Shown here in pieces: positions 51,817 to 60,233 of a stretch of 63,565 nucleotides of DNA; the stretch's first letter is position 1, and each line of letters begins with the position of its first letter. A model generated the notes under the pieces. It was given only the letters and a program-made list of their open reading frames with translations, did no database searches and was not told where the DNA came from. Made by a program: the position numbers and the translations under genes. Where the stretch lies: assembly GCA_018434685.1 (NCBI GenBank), contig JAHDOV010000030.1, positions 1 through 63,565 on the forward strand, given 5' to 3'. The DNA is from Deltaproteobacteria bacterium (GTDB lineage Bacteria; Desulfobacterota; Desulfomonilia; UBA1062).

Positions 51817-54781
51817 ATTTAAAGTGCATGCCAGAGTCCTGGATCTCCTAGGCTTTGAACAGATTGCCGATATGCCGACAGCAGTAAACGAACTTTTCAA
51901 GAATGCATATGATGCCTACGCCAATAACGTGGTTCTTGAAATGTTCAGGCACAAACAACATGCGATCCTTTGGGATGACGGGGTTGGGATGTCTCTTGAC
52001 GACATAGAAAGTCGCTGGTTGGTCGTCGGAACCCCTAGCAAGAAGTTATCGCCGCCTTCCGTAAGAAAAGGATATGAGAGTAGACCGGTAATGGGTGAAA
52101 AGGGGATCGGTAGATTAGCAATCTCCACACTCGGCGACACACTTCTTTTAATTTCTAAAAAGGATTGTGGACATCCGGATTGCTTCACCGCTTTGTTTCT
52201 CAACTGGAAGGTCGTCCGTAACCACAAACTGATGCTTGACGAATTTGAGATCCCGGTATTGCCCTTCAGTTCACTTGATGAATTCACTACCGATATATTC
52301 GAGATGTTGGTGGATGAATTTAGACGTCAACTTGACATTACTTTTGAAAGCGGGAAATGGGAAGGATATGAGGATCTTCTGACTCAGATCAGAATAGAAG
52401 TAGATTCGTTCAATCCGGACCTAACCCTTTTCCAACGCACCGGCGCCTTGACCGGAAAGAGCGGTACGGCTTTCTATCTCGGGAATATGACTGACGAGGT
52501 GCAGTGCCTAACGAAACCTAAAGATCGATTTGATATCACTGATAAGAATGTCTATGACCAGATTGTTCTTTTACTCAGCAACTTCAGCATATCGCGAATA
52601 GTTTCTCCGAACATTGACTCAAAGTCAGATTCAATGGATTCCTTTTTTTCTGATGTGCGCATATGGGATGAAGAACTTGTTGCCCCGGTTAGTATTTTTG
52701 AGGACAAAGAGCTCTTTCAACCTGATGACCTTGATAAATATGATCACTACTTTGACATTTGTTTTGACAATACCGGTCGCTATTCAGGTACCGCATTCCG
52801 TTACGGTGTGAAATTGGATCTTCCCAGTCCCGAGCAACAACCCGTAAATCGTGAATTAAAATGTGGCCCATTTCGTTTTCGTTTTTGGTATTGGCAAGGA
52901 AATAGAAAGGAGAGCATGCTTGATGACGATACCTGGGATAGAATCGGTAAGAAACTAAAGTACTCCGGTGGGATAATGCTCTATCGAGATGGTCTTCGAG
53001 TGCTTCCCTATGGGATACCTGAGAATGACTGGTTAAATATTGAGGAAAGGAGAAGTAAGGGTTTAGCGTATTATTTCTTCAGCTATCGCCGTATGTTTGG
53101 CTATATCACAATTGATGCCAAGAGTAATCCTTCCTTGAGGGATAAGGCCGGTCGTGAAGGAATGATTAAGAATGCAGCATACCGGGATCTTCGGTCAACA
53201 TTAGAGACATTTCTTGTACAACTATCAACACAGTATTTCCATGAAAACGAAGAATTTCGTGACCAACAGAATAAAATCAAAGAAGCAAACAAAACTTTGG
53301 AAGACCATAAGAAAACCCTTAATGCAAAGAGAAAAGAGCTGCTTGATAAATTGAGGAAGGCACTTTCCCAGATAGAACGACAGAGATCTCTCATCGTTTC
53401 ACTTCGAGATGAAATTTTGGAGAAACTTAACACTGCAACTCTCTCCAATGAAGAAATGGAAGAGACGGTGAGTTCTTTTGAAAAAAGGGTGCAACAATTG
53501 TTAGGTGAATCCAAGGTGGTAATCCCTAAAAATCTATCTCTCGGCCGAGGACGTGAACTCAACGAGCTCGCCTTTGATTATAATAACTCATTCAAATCGT
53601 TGCAGGAAGAAGCTGGAGCAGCTCGAGAAATTATCCTGATAAAAGTGGAAAAGGAATGTCCAACCATTGAAAAACGTTTGGCACGTAGAAGGCTGCTGGA
53701 GAATGCACTGGCGACAGGGAAGATGCGTGTTGGCAAAGCGTTTGCAGAATTAACAGGTAGTTATGAGAAACATATTGCTACTATCAGTTCGCATATTGAG
53801 AATATAAAGAAAGACGCATTAACCCGGGTTGAAGAAGCATTACTCAGTGCCACCGGTACAACTTCAATTGAGGATGCGCTTTGCGCAGAACATGGTGTGG
53901 AGGGGGCGGTAACGCTTACTGTGGAGGCTGCAAATTCTGGAGAGAACACATGTATGGAATTGCAGGAACGGCTATCACAGGCACACGAAAGTATCTTCTC
54001 TGAAAATAATATATTGGTCATGTCTCTTCAGGATGATCGCATCGAGGAGCTTGAGAAAAAGGTTCAGGAAACAGTGGAATTGGCTCAGATTGGCCTTTCG
54101 GTTGAGATGATCCATCACGAACTCCATAACATGTTTAGGGGGATTTCCGGTTCTATCAGTACTTTAAGACACATGTTCTCAAATGTCCCGCAAGCAATAT
54201 CGCAGGTTAACTCCCTGCAGTCTACATTTCAGCATCTGGAACTTCGTTACCGTCAGTTGGAACCCCTATATCGCGCAAGCTATCGCACCAAGAAACTGAT
54301 TTCCGGGAATGACATCTTGAACTTTGTGAAACAATTTCTGTCTCATGATCTGGATGTAGTTGGGGTATCGATGGAACCATCCAAGCTTTTTCTCGAGTAC
54401 AGTATTTTGGAGTCCCCTGCATTAATTCACCCGGCATTTGTAAATCTTGTAGACAACGCTATATATTGGCTTCGTTCAGTAGAAAGGCGGATAATTCGTT
54501 TTGACGTAGTGCATGATGCGGTTGTTGTGAATGATAGCGGTCCGGGAATACACGAAACGATGCTAGAGAGAATTTTTGAGGCCTTTACTACAACAAAACA
54601 AGATGGACGAGGATTAGGCCTCTACATAGCTAGACAGAGCCTTTCATTAGCAAGTCACGAGATTTGGGCAACAAATGATCCTGCATACAAAGTTGAACCG
54701 GGAGCATGTTTTTGCCTAAAATTTAGTGAAAAGGCACGTAATCCCGGGGAAGAGGATAGTAATGACACAAATGAACTATGA
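51809..54781 (+). CDS. Double GHKL protein: MORC/MutL-like ATPase plus histidine kinase
   Basis: 990 residues. N-terminal GHKL ATPase: N-box AVNELFKNAYDA (E28, N32), DDGVGM (56-61), GEKGIGRLA (96-104). Middle: a sheet-rich region, then long coiled coil (about 475-570). C-terminal histidine kinase: H-box SVEMIHHELHN (H769-H770-E771), N-box VNLVDNAIYWL (N883), G1 NDSGPGI (D909), F-box IFEAFTTTK, G2 GRGLGLYIA. So one chain has two different ATP-binding domains of the same superfamily. The histidine before E in the H-box makes a phosphorelay to the neighbouring receiver protein plausible. AT-rich; overlaps both neighbours. Confidence 0.88.
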   Translation: MAKFKVHARVLDLLGFEQIADMPTAVNELFKNAYDAYANNVVLEMFRHKQHAILWDDGVGMSLDDIESRWLVVGTPSKKLSPPSVRKGYESRPVMGEKGIGRLAISTLGDTLLLISKKDCGHPDCFTALFLNWKVVRNHKLMLDEFEIPVLPFSSLDEFTTDIFEMLVDEFRRQLDITFESGKWEGYEDLLTQIRIEVDSFNPDLTLFQRTGALTGKSGTAFYLGNMTDEVQCLTKPKDRFDITDKNVYDQIVLLLSNFSISRIVSPNIDSKSDSMDSFFSDVRIWDEELVAPVSIFEDKELFQPDDLDKYDHYFDICFDNTGRYSGTAFRYGVKLDLPSPEQQPVNRELKCGPFRFRFWYWQGNRKESMLDDDTWDRIGKKLKYSGGIMLYRDGLRVLPYGIPENDWLNIEERRSKGLAYYFFSYRRMFGYITIDAKSNPSLRDKAGREGMIKNAAYRDLRSTLETFLVQLSTQYFHENEEFRDQQNKIKEANKTLEDHKKTLNAKRKELLDKLRKALSQIERQRSLIVSLRDEILEKLNTATLSNEEMEETVSSFEKRVQQLLGESKVVIPKNLSLGRGRELNELAFDYNNSFKSLQEEAGAAREIILIKVEKECPTIEKRLARRRLLENALATGKMRVGKAFAELTGSYEKHIATISSHIENIKKDALTRVEEALLSATGTTSIEDALCAEHGVEGAVTLTVEAANSGENTCMELQERLSQAHESIFSENNILVMSLQDDRIEELEKKVQETVELAQIGLSVEMIHHELHNMFRGISGSISTLRHMFSNVPQAISQVNSLQSTFQHLELRYRQLEPLYRASYRTKKLISGNDILNFVKQFLSHDLDVVGVSMEPSKLFLEYSILESPALIHPAFVNLVDNAIYWLRSVERRIIRFDVVHDAVVVNDSGPGIHETMLERIFEAFTTTKQDGRGLGLYIARQSLSLASHEIWATNDPAYKVEPGACFCLKFSEKARNPGEEDSNDTNEL

Positions 54782-56423
54782 AGAGATTGCCGACCGAACG
54801 ATCAGAAATTTTATCAAGGCAGTTGTACTCATAGATGATCATTGGTCGGAAGGGAAGAGTGTGCCAATTCCTGAGAAGATAGATTCTTCCCAATTAAATC
54901 TTGGCCCACAAACGTTTTCACCCAAAGGAGATGTTGACTCTGCTATTGTATCCAGAGATGAAGAAAATTCCTTATCCTCACCGATTGACACTGAGCCGGC
55001 CTATCTCCAAGAAATTAAACAAGAAGTCACTAACCAGGGATTTTTATTTACGGGCATAAAATATACAGATGCCTTTAAAGAAACCGCATTCAAGGTTGCA
55101 TCAAAATCTGATATCTTGATTCTCGATTGGTTCCTTGGCGCTGCAGATTCTAGGCCTGCCCTAGATCTCTTGAGAAAACTAAAAAATACAGGCTCTCCGC
55201 GATTTATTTTCATTCTAACTGACCAACGTTTGGAGAATGTTCGAAATGAAATCATCGGTGATCTGGGAGAATCAACAGAAGGAACAGACTTTGTTTTTAC
55301 ATGTGGACCTTTTTCATTCTCTCTAAAGAACAAGACTCAAACAGGTGGTCAAAATACGGTCCAACCATCTAATGTCCTCAATGAAGCTATCAACGGGATT
55401 AAAGAACAATATGGTGGCCTACTGCAATTGGCAACTTTGGAGCTTCTTGCGAATTACAAAGGGAAATTGCATGAGGTTTTAGCTCATTTCAATCGTGAAT
55501 TGGATACACCGTTTATTGCTGAGTGGCTTGAAGAAGGAAGTCCAATTGGACCTAATAGCTGCTTCAGGAACTTGATGATTGACGAATGGCGTTCGTTAGT
55601 TGAAAAAAACCAGTCCTCGGACATTTCGATTTTATCAGAAGAAAGTATATCTGCCTTTATAGTATCAAAAAAAGATATTCCACAGTGGGGTGGTATAAGT
55701 GCAGAGATTGTTAAAAAGCGGATCGAGCACAAACAAAAAGATAAATTCCCAACCTCTGAAGATAAGTTGAATGAATTAGAACAAGAGATCCGAGATTGGA
55801 TGGAATCAGGGGCATGCAATTGGCCGAGCTTGACGAAACCTAGAGGAATATCTTGGAAACAGGAGGTTGCACGGACTATTGTCTGGGGGTACCTTTCCAT
55901 TGCATGTAGAAATAATCAAAAAGAACTTGATCAACTTGCAACCCTTGATGCATTCTTTCACACTCAATCAACATTACCATCACATCTGGGGCAGGGTACA
56001 ATTCTTCAAAGAATACAAGATGGTAAGTACCTAATTTGCATAACACCTGCTTGTGACTGTGAGAGGCCAGAGAAACGTATTAATAATCTTTACTCATTTC
56101 TTATTGCTGACATGATCGAACTTAAATCCCCCATTGAGTCAGCAGAAGGTGCTGTGGTTGCTGTTCGAACAAAGGAGAAAGCCTCTTTTCTGTTAAAAGT
56201 AATATTAAAGCCTAGCTTAAGCTTCAGGATTATGGAAACATCACTAAGTAGTAATCTTAATCTATCTAACCCTTTTGACTCAAGGCGGAGTTTTCGAGCA
56301 AAACCCATAGCGCAACTTCGCCCTACACGTGTTCATTCGTTAGTTTCCTTGGCAGCGGGTGAGGCTATAGAGGTTGGTTTAGACAGATCAGAAATCCTCC
56401 GTAAGCATTGTAAGTCAAACTAA
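54762..56423 (+). CDS. Receiver-domain protein of the defence island
   Basis: 553 residues. The N-terminal 170 match a response-regulator receiver fold: acidic pair D25-D26 (VVLIDDHW), the phospho-acceptor-like D122 in ILILDWFLG, and T153 in FILTDQ. A loop of about 80 residues is inserted between the first two strands. The remaining 380 residues are not recognised and contain no helix-turn-helix, so it is unlikely to be a transcription factor. It overlaps the kinase-like gene by 20 bases, supporting a kinase-receiver pair. It may be the effector or a switch for the nuclease that follows. Confidence 0.75.
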   Translation: MTQMNYEEIADRTIRNFIKAVVLIDDHWSEGKSVPIPEKIDSSQLNLGPQTFSPKGDVDSAIVSRDEENSLSSPIDTEPAYLQEIKQEVTNQGFLFTGIKYTDAFKETAFKVASKSDILILDWFLGAADSRPALDLLRKLKNTGSPRFIFILTDQRLENVRNEIIGDLGESTEGTDFVFTCGPFSFSLKNKTQTGGQNTVQPSNVLNEAINGIKEQYGGLLQLATLELLANYKGKLHEVLAHFNRELDTPFIAEWLEEGSPIGPNSCFRNLMIDEWRSLVEKNQSSDISILSEESISAFIVSKKDIPQWGGISAEIVKKRIEHKQKDKFPTSEDKLNELEQEIRDWMESGACNWPSLTKPRGISWKQEVARTIVWGYLSIACRNNQKELDQLATLDAFFHTQSTLPSHLGQGTILQRIQDGKYLICITPACDCERPEKRINNLYSFLIADMIELKSPIESAEGAVVAVRTKEKASFLLKVILKPSLSFRIMETSLSSNLNLSNPFDSRRSFRAKPIAQLRPTRVHSLVSLAAGEAIEVGLDRSEILRKHCKSN

Positions 56424-56450
56424 TTTGCTAAGACTTTGAATTAAGGAATA

Positions 56451-57215
56451 GTGAATTTGAACAGAAACTGGACAGAGCATGAACTGTTGATTGTTATGAA
56501 CCTTTATTGCCGGTTGCCCTTTGGGCAATGCAACAGTAGAAATAAGCTCGTCAATGAAGTTGCCGGTAAAATGGATAGAACAGCAGGTTCCATTTCTCTG
56601 AAGCTCGGAAACATCGCATCACTTGATCCACGTCATCAGGCTCGCGGAGTAGGAGGACTCCCCAATAGCAGCAAACTTGACCGCAAGGTATGGGCGGAAT
56701 TTCAAAATAACTGGTCGGCTATGGCAAACAAGAGCGAAGCTGCATTTGAGGCCTTGATGCTAGGAACTGTTTCGGAAAAGACTGTTCCCGAGATTGAACA
56801 ACCAAGTGGCCTTTCCGAGGATGAGCGGATGACAAAAACACGTCGGCTTCAAACCTTCTTTCGCAATGTGGTTTTATCTAGTTATGAAAATCGTTGCGCT
56901 TTGACAGGGATAGCTGTCCCCCAGTTGCTGATTGCCAGCCATATAATTCCGTGGAGTGAAAACGAAAATCGTCGCGCCGATCCCACCAACGGACTTTGTC
57001 TGAATGCTCTTCACGACAAGGCCTTTGATCGTCACTTGATTACGTTTGATGAAGATTACAGGCTTGTGGTTTCCATTTTCTTGAGGAAGAACGACGTCCC
57101 TGAATTCCAGACGGTAAATTTTGCGAAATTCGAAGGTGCGACACTCACGCTTCCCCACCGCTTCGCACCTGACCCCCGTGCATTGGAAGAACATCGCAAC
57201 GCCTTTGTTGCGTAG
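56451..57215 (+). CDS. HNH endonuclease of the island
   Basis: 254 residues from GTG with AAGGA 5 bases upstream. The C-terminal HNH domain reads RCALTGIAVPQLLIASHI ... DPTNGLCLNALHDKAFDRHL, with the first His in SHI, the Asn in NGL, and the last His in LHDKAFDRH. The N-terminal 120 residues are a separate DNA-binding-like part with a WTEHELLIVMNLYCRL Myb/SANT-like pattern. Likely the cleaving component of the restriction system. It lies 27 bases after the receiver gene. Confidence 0.88.
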   Translation: MNLNRNWTEHELLIVMNLYCRLPFGQCNSRNKLVNEVAGKMDRTAGSISLKLGNIASLDPRHQARGVGGLPNSSKLDRKVWAEFQNNWSAMANKSEAAFEALMLGTVSEKTVPEIEQPSGLSEDERMTKTRRLQTFFRNVVLSSYENRCALTGIAVPQLLIASHIIPWSENENRRADPTNGLCLNALHDKAFDRHLITFDEDYRLVVSIFLRKNDVPEFQTVNFAKFEGATLTLPHRFAPDPRALEEHRNAFVA

Positions 57216-57318
57216 CAAGGCATATAAACTCCTGTGCACTTTACAAACAGAGTGGATATTAAAGGAGACAGGCAAATAATACTCCCATGACATAGGGGAA
57301 AAGGATGCATTAATCATC

Positions 57319-57786
57319 ATGACTGACTTTATGACTCCCAAGCAACGCAGCCAAGCAATGTCCAAGGTAAGAGGATATAATACTAAACCGGAAAAGCTTA
57401 TCCGATCATATTTGCACAGGCAGGGCTTTCGATTTAGAATTAATAATCAAAGTCTTCCGGGAAAGCCGGATATCGTGTTAAAAAAATATAAAGCCATCAT
57501 ATTTGTTCACGGTTGTTTCTGGCATCATCATAAAGGATGTAAAAAGTCGAACCTGCCCGACACACGAAATGAATTCTGGAGAAATAAAATCGCAGGTACA
57601 GTTATGCGCGATCAAAGGAATATATCCGATCTTATGAAACAAGGATGGCGAATAGCAATAGTCTGGGAATGTGGCACCAAAAAAAAGGATGATTTGGAAA
57701 ACATCATAAAAAAACTTTCGAAATGGATAATTGAAGGGCAATCAAAGCGAATTGAACTTTCTGGGACAGCAGAGGGATGCCCTTAA
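57319..57786 (+). CDS. vsr: Very short patch repair endonuclease
   Basis: 155 residues of the Vsr family: QAMSKVRGYNTKPEKLIR, the catalytic KPDIV, HGCFWHHHKGC and NEFWRNKIAGT are all present. Vsr nicks next to the T of T:G mismatches that arise from deaminated 5-methylcytosine. It stands 103 bases beyond the nuclease gene, and its last residues (EGCP) extend past the family core. The IS1182 element begins 38 bases after it. Confidence 0.93.
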   Translation: MTDFMTPKQRSQAMSKVRGYNTKPEKLIRSYLHRQGFRFRINNQSLPGKPDIVLKKYKAIIFVHGCFWHHHKGCKKSNLPDTRNEFWRNKIAGTVMRDQRNISDLMKQGWRIAIVWECGTKKKDDLENIIKKLSKWIIEGQSKRIELSGTAEGCP

Positions 57787-57824
57787 CTCATTAACGTTCT
57801 CCAGAACTTGGGCTCAAATCTTTA

Positions 57825-59501
57825 CGGGCTGTTGCTCGAATAGCTGTTTGAGGAATCTTTATTCTGTGAACGGATTAAGCCAACATTTCTGAATAACTGA
57901 CATCAACACATCTCCCAGGTAACTTACAATTGCGCAAGAAAGATGAAATACGGCAACAAAGAGAGTTTATTCTACCTGCTGAAGCCTTTATTGGCCTTCG
58001 ATTAGGCTTAGCATCATTATTTCTCAAAGGTTTTTGCTTAATAAGAATGGAGATATTCTGAATGGCAGCAATGAGGAAGTCCTGGATCTCCATGCGCCAC
58101 AACCTGCGCCATCGTGCACGTTTATATCCATATCGGGTAGACCATGCAAAGGATCTCTCGGAGAGATCCTGCCGTTTTCTTATATCTCGTTTGGCCTTAA
58201 GTGTAGATGCTTCCATACGCAGGTAATCCAGTTCGTCCTGCCGGGGATGTCGCTTTAAGGATCTGCCATCCTTTGCACGAGTACATGCATCTCTCAACGG
58301 ACACTGTGCACAGACACCTTTATCAGCCCTATACTCATAATGATTCCTTTCCTTGTGATAATGGTGTTTCCTCAATTTGTGCCCGGCAGGGCAGGTATAC
58401 GTATCTGAGGCAGGATCATATCGAAAAGCTTCTTTCGGGAAAATGCCTTCACGTCGGCCCGATCCTTTCTGTGTTTTCTCAAGCGAAGCCATATGCCCCT
58501 TTATCTTGCGGTCATGACAGTATAGATAATTCTCGGTAGTTCCATACTTGCTGTCTCCAACTGCAACAACGATATCCGTCTTAACAATATCCTCATGTTC
58601 CTCAACCATCTCAGAGAACATCTTCCCATCGTCCACAGATCCGGGGGTAATCTTTGTGGCGGTAATAATCTCGCTTTTCTGGTCTACACAGCGGTGGGTC
58701 TTGTACCTCAGTTTGGGTTTGCCACTCGAATATCTACTTACAGAGGCATCAGGATCAGTCGTAGAGATATACCGGCTATTTACTGGCGTTTTTTTTACGT
58801 CTGCATCTTCCAAGGACTCTTCAAGTCTGAGATAACTCTTGTTGAGATACTTCTTCAGGCTATGCCTGTTTACAACCGAATTATTGGATGCATCTGCATC
58901 GATGAGACTCGCATCGATAAAAAGCTTGCTCCCCTCTACCAAACCGGCCTCAATACACTGCAAAACAATACGTTCAAAAAACGTTCTGAATGTATCAACT
59001 CCCCACCGAGCCCTGGCCTTGCTCAACACACTATGATTGGGAATCTCATCATCCAGACCGTATCCAAGAAACCACAGCCAGTCCAAACGCTCCGGAATCG
59101 TTTCCACCAGTTCCCTCTCAGATCTGACATCGTAGTAAAACAGCAGAAACATCATCTTCAGGATCACAGGAGGAGGAACCGATACATTCCCATTGTTGCC
59201 GTAGCTATCCTTGACCTCATCATAGAGAAAATCAAAGTTGATGAACTTGACAACCTTTCGAAGCGGGTGATCTTTCCTAACACGATCACTCAGGTTTACA
59301 TGATAACTGAATATCATCTCCTGGGGGGATTCCTGACGACCCATCATAGGCAATATCCTCAGTGTTTTTATACCTTACAATGACATATATCACTTATAAT
59401 TACAATGTATTAAATGCTTTTATTACAAGAAGATACCAGATAATCTAAGGATCAATCCTCAAGCAATTGCTATGCCCTACAGTTGTTTGGGCAACAGCCC
59501 G
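57825..59501 (-). mobile_element. Complete IS1182-type insertion sequence
   Basis: 1677 bases with 11-bp terminal inverted repeats: CGGGCTGTTGC (57825-57835) and GCAACAGCCCG (59491-59501). TTTA occurs on both sides (57821-57824, 59502-59505), a probable 4-bp target duplication. One full transposase gene is inside, so the element may be active and recently arrived. Confidence 0.88.
57875..59347 (-). CDS. IS1182-family transposase
   Basis: About 490 residues. An N-terminal DUF772-type region (VSVPPPVILKMMFLLFYY, ERLDWLWFLGYGL) precedes the DDE core (LFIDASLIDADAS, VVAVGDSKYGT) and the cysteine cluster PAGHKLRKH ... CAQCPLRDAC. A C-terminal arginine-rich segment (RYGYKRARWRRLWR) follows. It is intact. 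ATG 59347 or 59344 is the likely start. Confidence 0.9.
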   Translation of the reverse strand: MMGRQESPQEMIFSYHVNLSDRVRKDHPLRKVVKFINFDFLYDEVKDSYGNNGNVSVPPPVILKMMFLLFYYDVRSERELVETIPERLDWLWFLGYGLDDEIPNHSVLSKARARWGVDTFRTFFERIVLQCIEAGLVEGSKLFIDASLIDADASNNSVVNRHSLKKYLNKSYLRLEESLEDADVKKTPVNSRYISTTDPDASVSRYSSGKPKLRYKTHRCVDQKSEIITATKITPGSVDDGKMFSEMVEEHEDIVKTDIVVAVGDSKYGTTENYLYCHDRKIKGHMASLEKTQKGSGRREGIFPKEAFRYDPASDTYTCPAGHKLRKHHYHKERNHYEYRADKGVCAQCPLRDACTRAKDGRSLKRHPRQDELDYLRMEASTLKAKRDIRKRQDLSERSFAWSTRYGYKRARWRRLWRMEIQDFLIAAIQNISILIKQKPLRNNDAKPNRRPIKASAGRINSLCCRISSFLRNCKLPGRCVDVSYSEMLA

Positions 59502-59590
59502 TTTATCATTGAATTTCATGGGATTGTATAAACAGCAAGACGCGTACAATATTAAAGAATAAAGATTCGACCCCAAGTACCACTCGATGC

Positions 59591-59725
59591 CTGTTCCCCA
59601 CGGGTGTGGGGATGAACCGCCAAATCTCCAACCAGGGGGTTGGAGAAATAAGCTGTTCCCCATGGGTGTGGGGATGAACAATTTGAAATAGCTGTCGCAC
59701 CCCATAAGGGGACGTGGATTGAAAC
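59591..59725 (+). CRISPR. CRISPR remnant: two type I-E-like repeats and one type I-C-like repeat
   Basis: Repeat 59591-59619 (GTTCCCCACGGGTGTGGGG core, ending ATGAACCG) and 59653-59681 (with one change in the stem and altered last bases) are 29-base type I-E-like repeats, 33 bases apart. At 59694-59725 a 32-base sequence ending GACGTGGATTGAAAC looks like a type I-C repeat, adjacent with a 12-base gap. No cas gene is in the window. The lone spacer is a 9-bp hairpin, so acquisition is doubtful. Confidence 0.65.
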
Positions 59726-59732
59726 TATAAAA

Positions 59733-59760
59733 GGGGTGGCATATTGCCGCCCTTTTTTTT
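59733..59760 (+). terminator. Terminator after the CRISPR remnant
   Basis: GGGTGGC (59734-59740) and GCCGCCC with one G-U pair, 5-base loop, followed by eight T. No gene reads into it on this strand, so it may end a lost transcript. Confidence 0.6.
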
Positions 59761-59868
59761 GTTTTATTCCCCAGGACGTAGCTTCAAGCCGTGACATACC
59801 GTCATGACTTTCTGTTCTGTGATATTGCCTCCCACGTAGATACTTGAACCCAGAACCAATACCACAGT

Positions 59869-59893
59869 AGATGTCGACAATCCGTCGACATCT
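59869..59893. repeat. Perfect 10-bp palindrome
   Basis: AGATGTCGAC and GTCGACATCT with a 5-base loop, in the 59761-60233 gap. A second hairpin (TCCTCAGC-TT-GCTGAGGA) is at 60123-60140. No gene is seen here; they may be remnants of mobile or regulatory sequence. Confidence 0.5.
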
Positions 59894-60233
59894 GATAACA
59901 TGCCTATTCCTACCCTTAAAATCCTATTTCGGCATCAGAAAGGGCGTAACAAGAAATCCTCCAAGAAAAGATTCGCGCCCGAAGGCTCTCCCACAGACAA
60001 TAAAGGGTTTAAAGATTAAGAAGGGTCAACGGGAAAAGGACGGTTCTCTTTCTGAATCCATCTTCGTGTTAAATTCCGTCTTTGCAAAGGCTACGACGGG
60101 CAAGAAGTCCAGGGCTCATTCCTCCTCAGCTTGCTGAGGAACAGGGTTCAGGTCTCGGCGCCGGGGTTCTCGCCACTGATTTTCACCTCCTCCTGTTGAC
60201 TCTGTTGTCCGGGGGATTACTTTTACTTGTGTT

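Noticed and set aside
59585-59730. A functional CRISPR array
   Set aside because: Only two plus one repeats of different types, a hairpin-like spacer and no cas genes nearby.
59871-60137. 88-codon frame next to the CRISPR remnant
   Set aside because: Starts in a palindrome, has no ribosome site, and the composition is unlike coding sequence.
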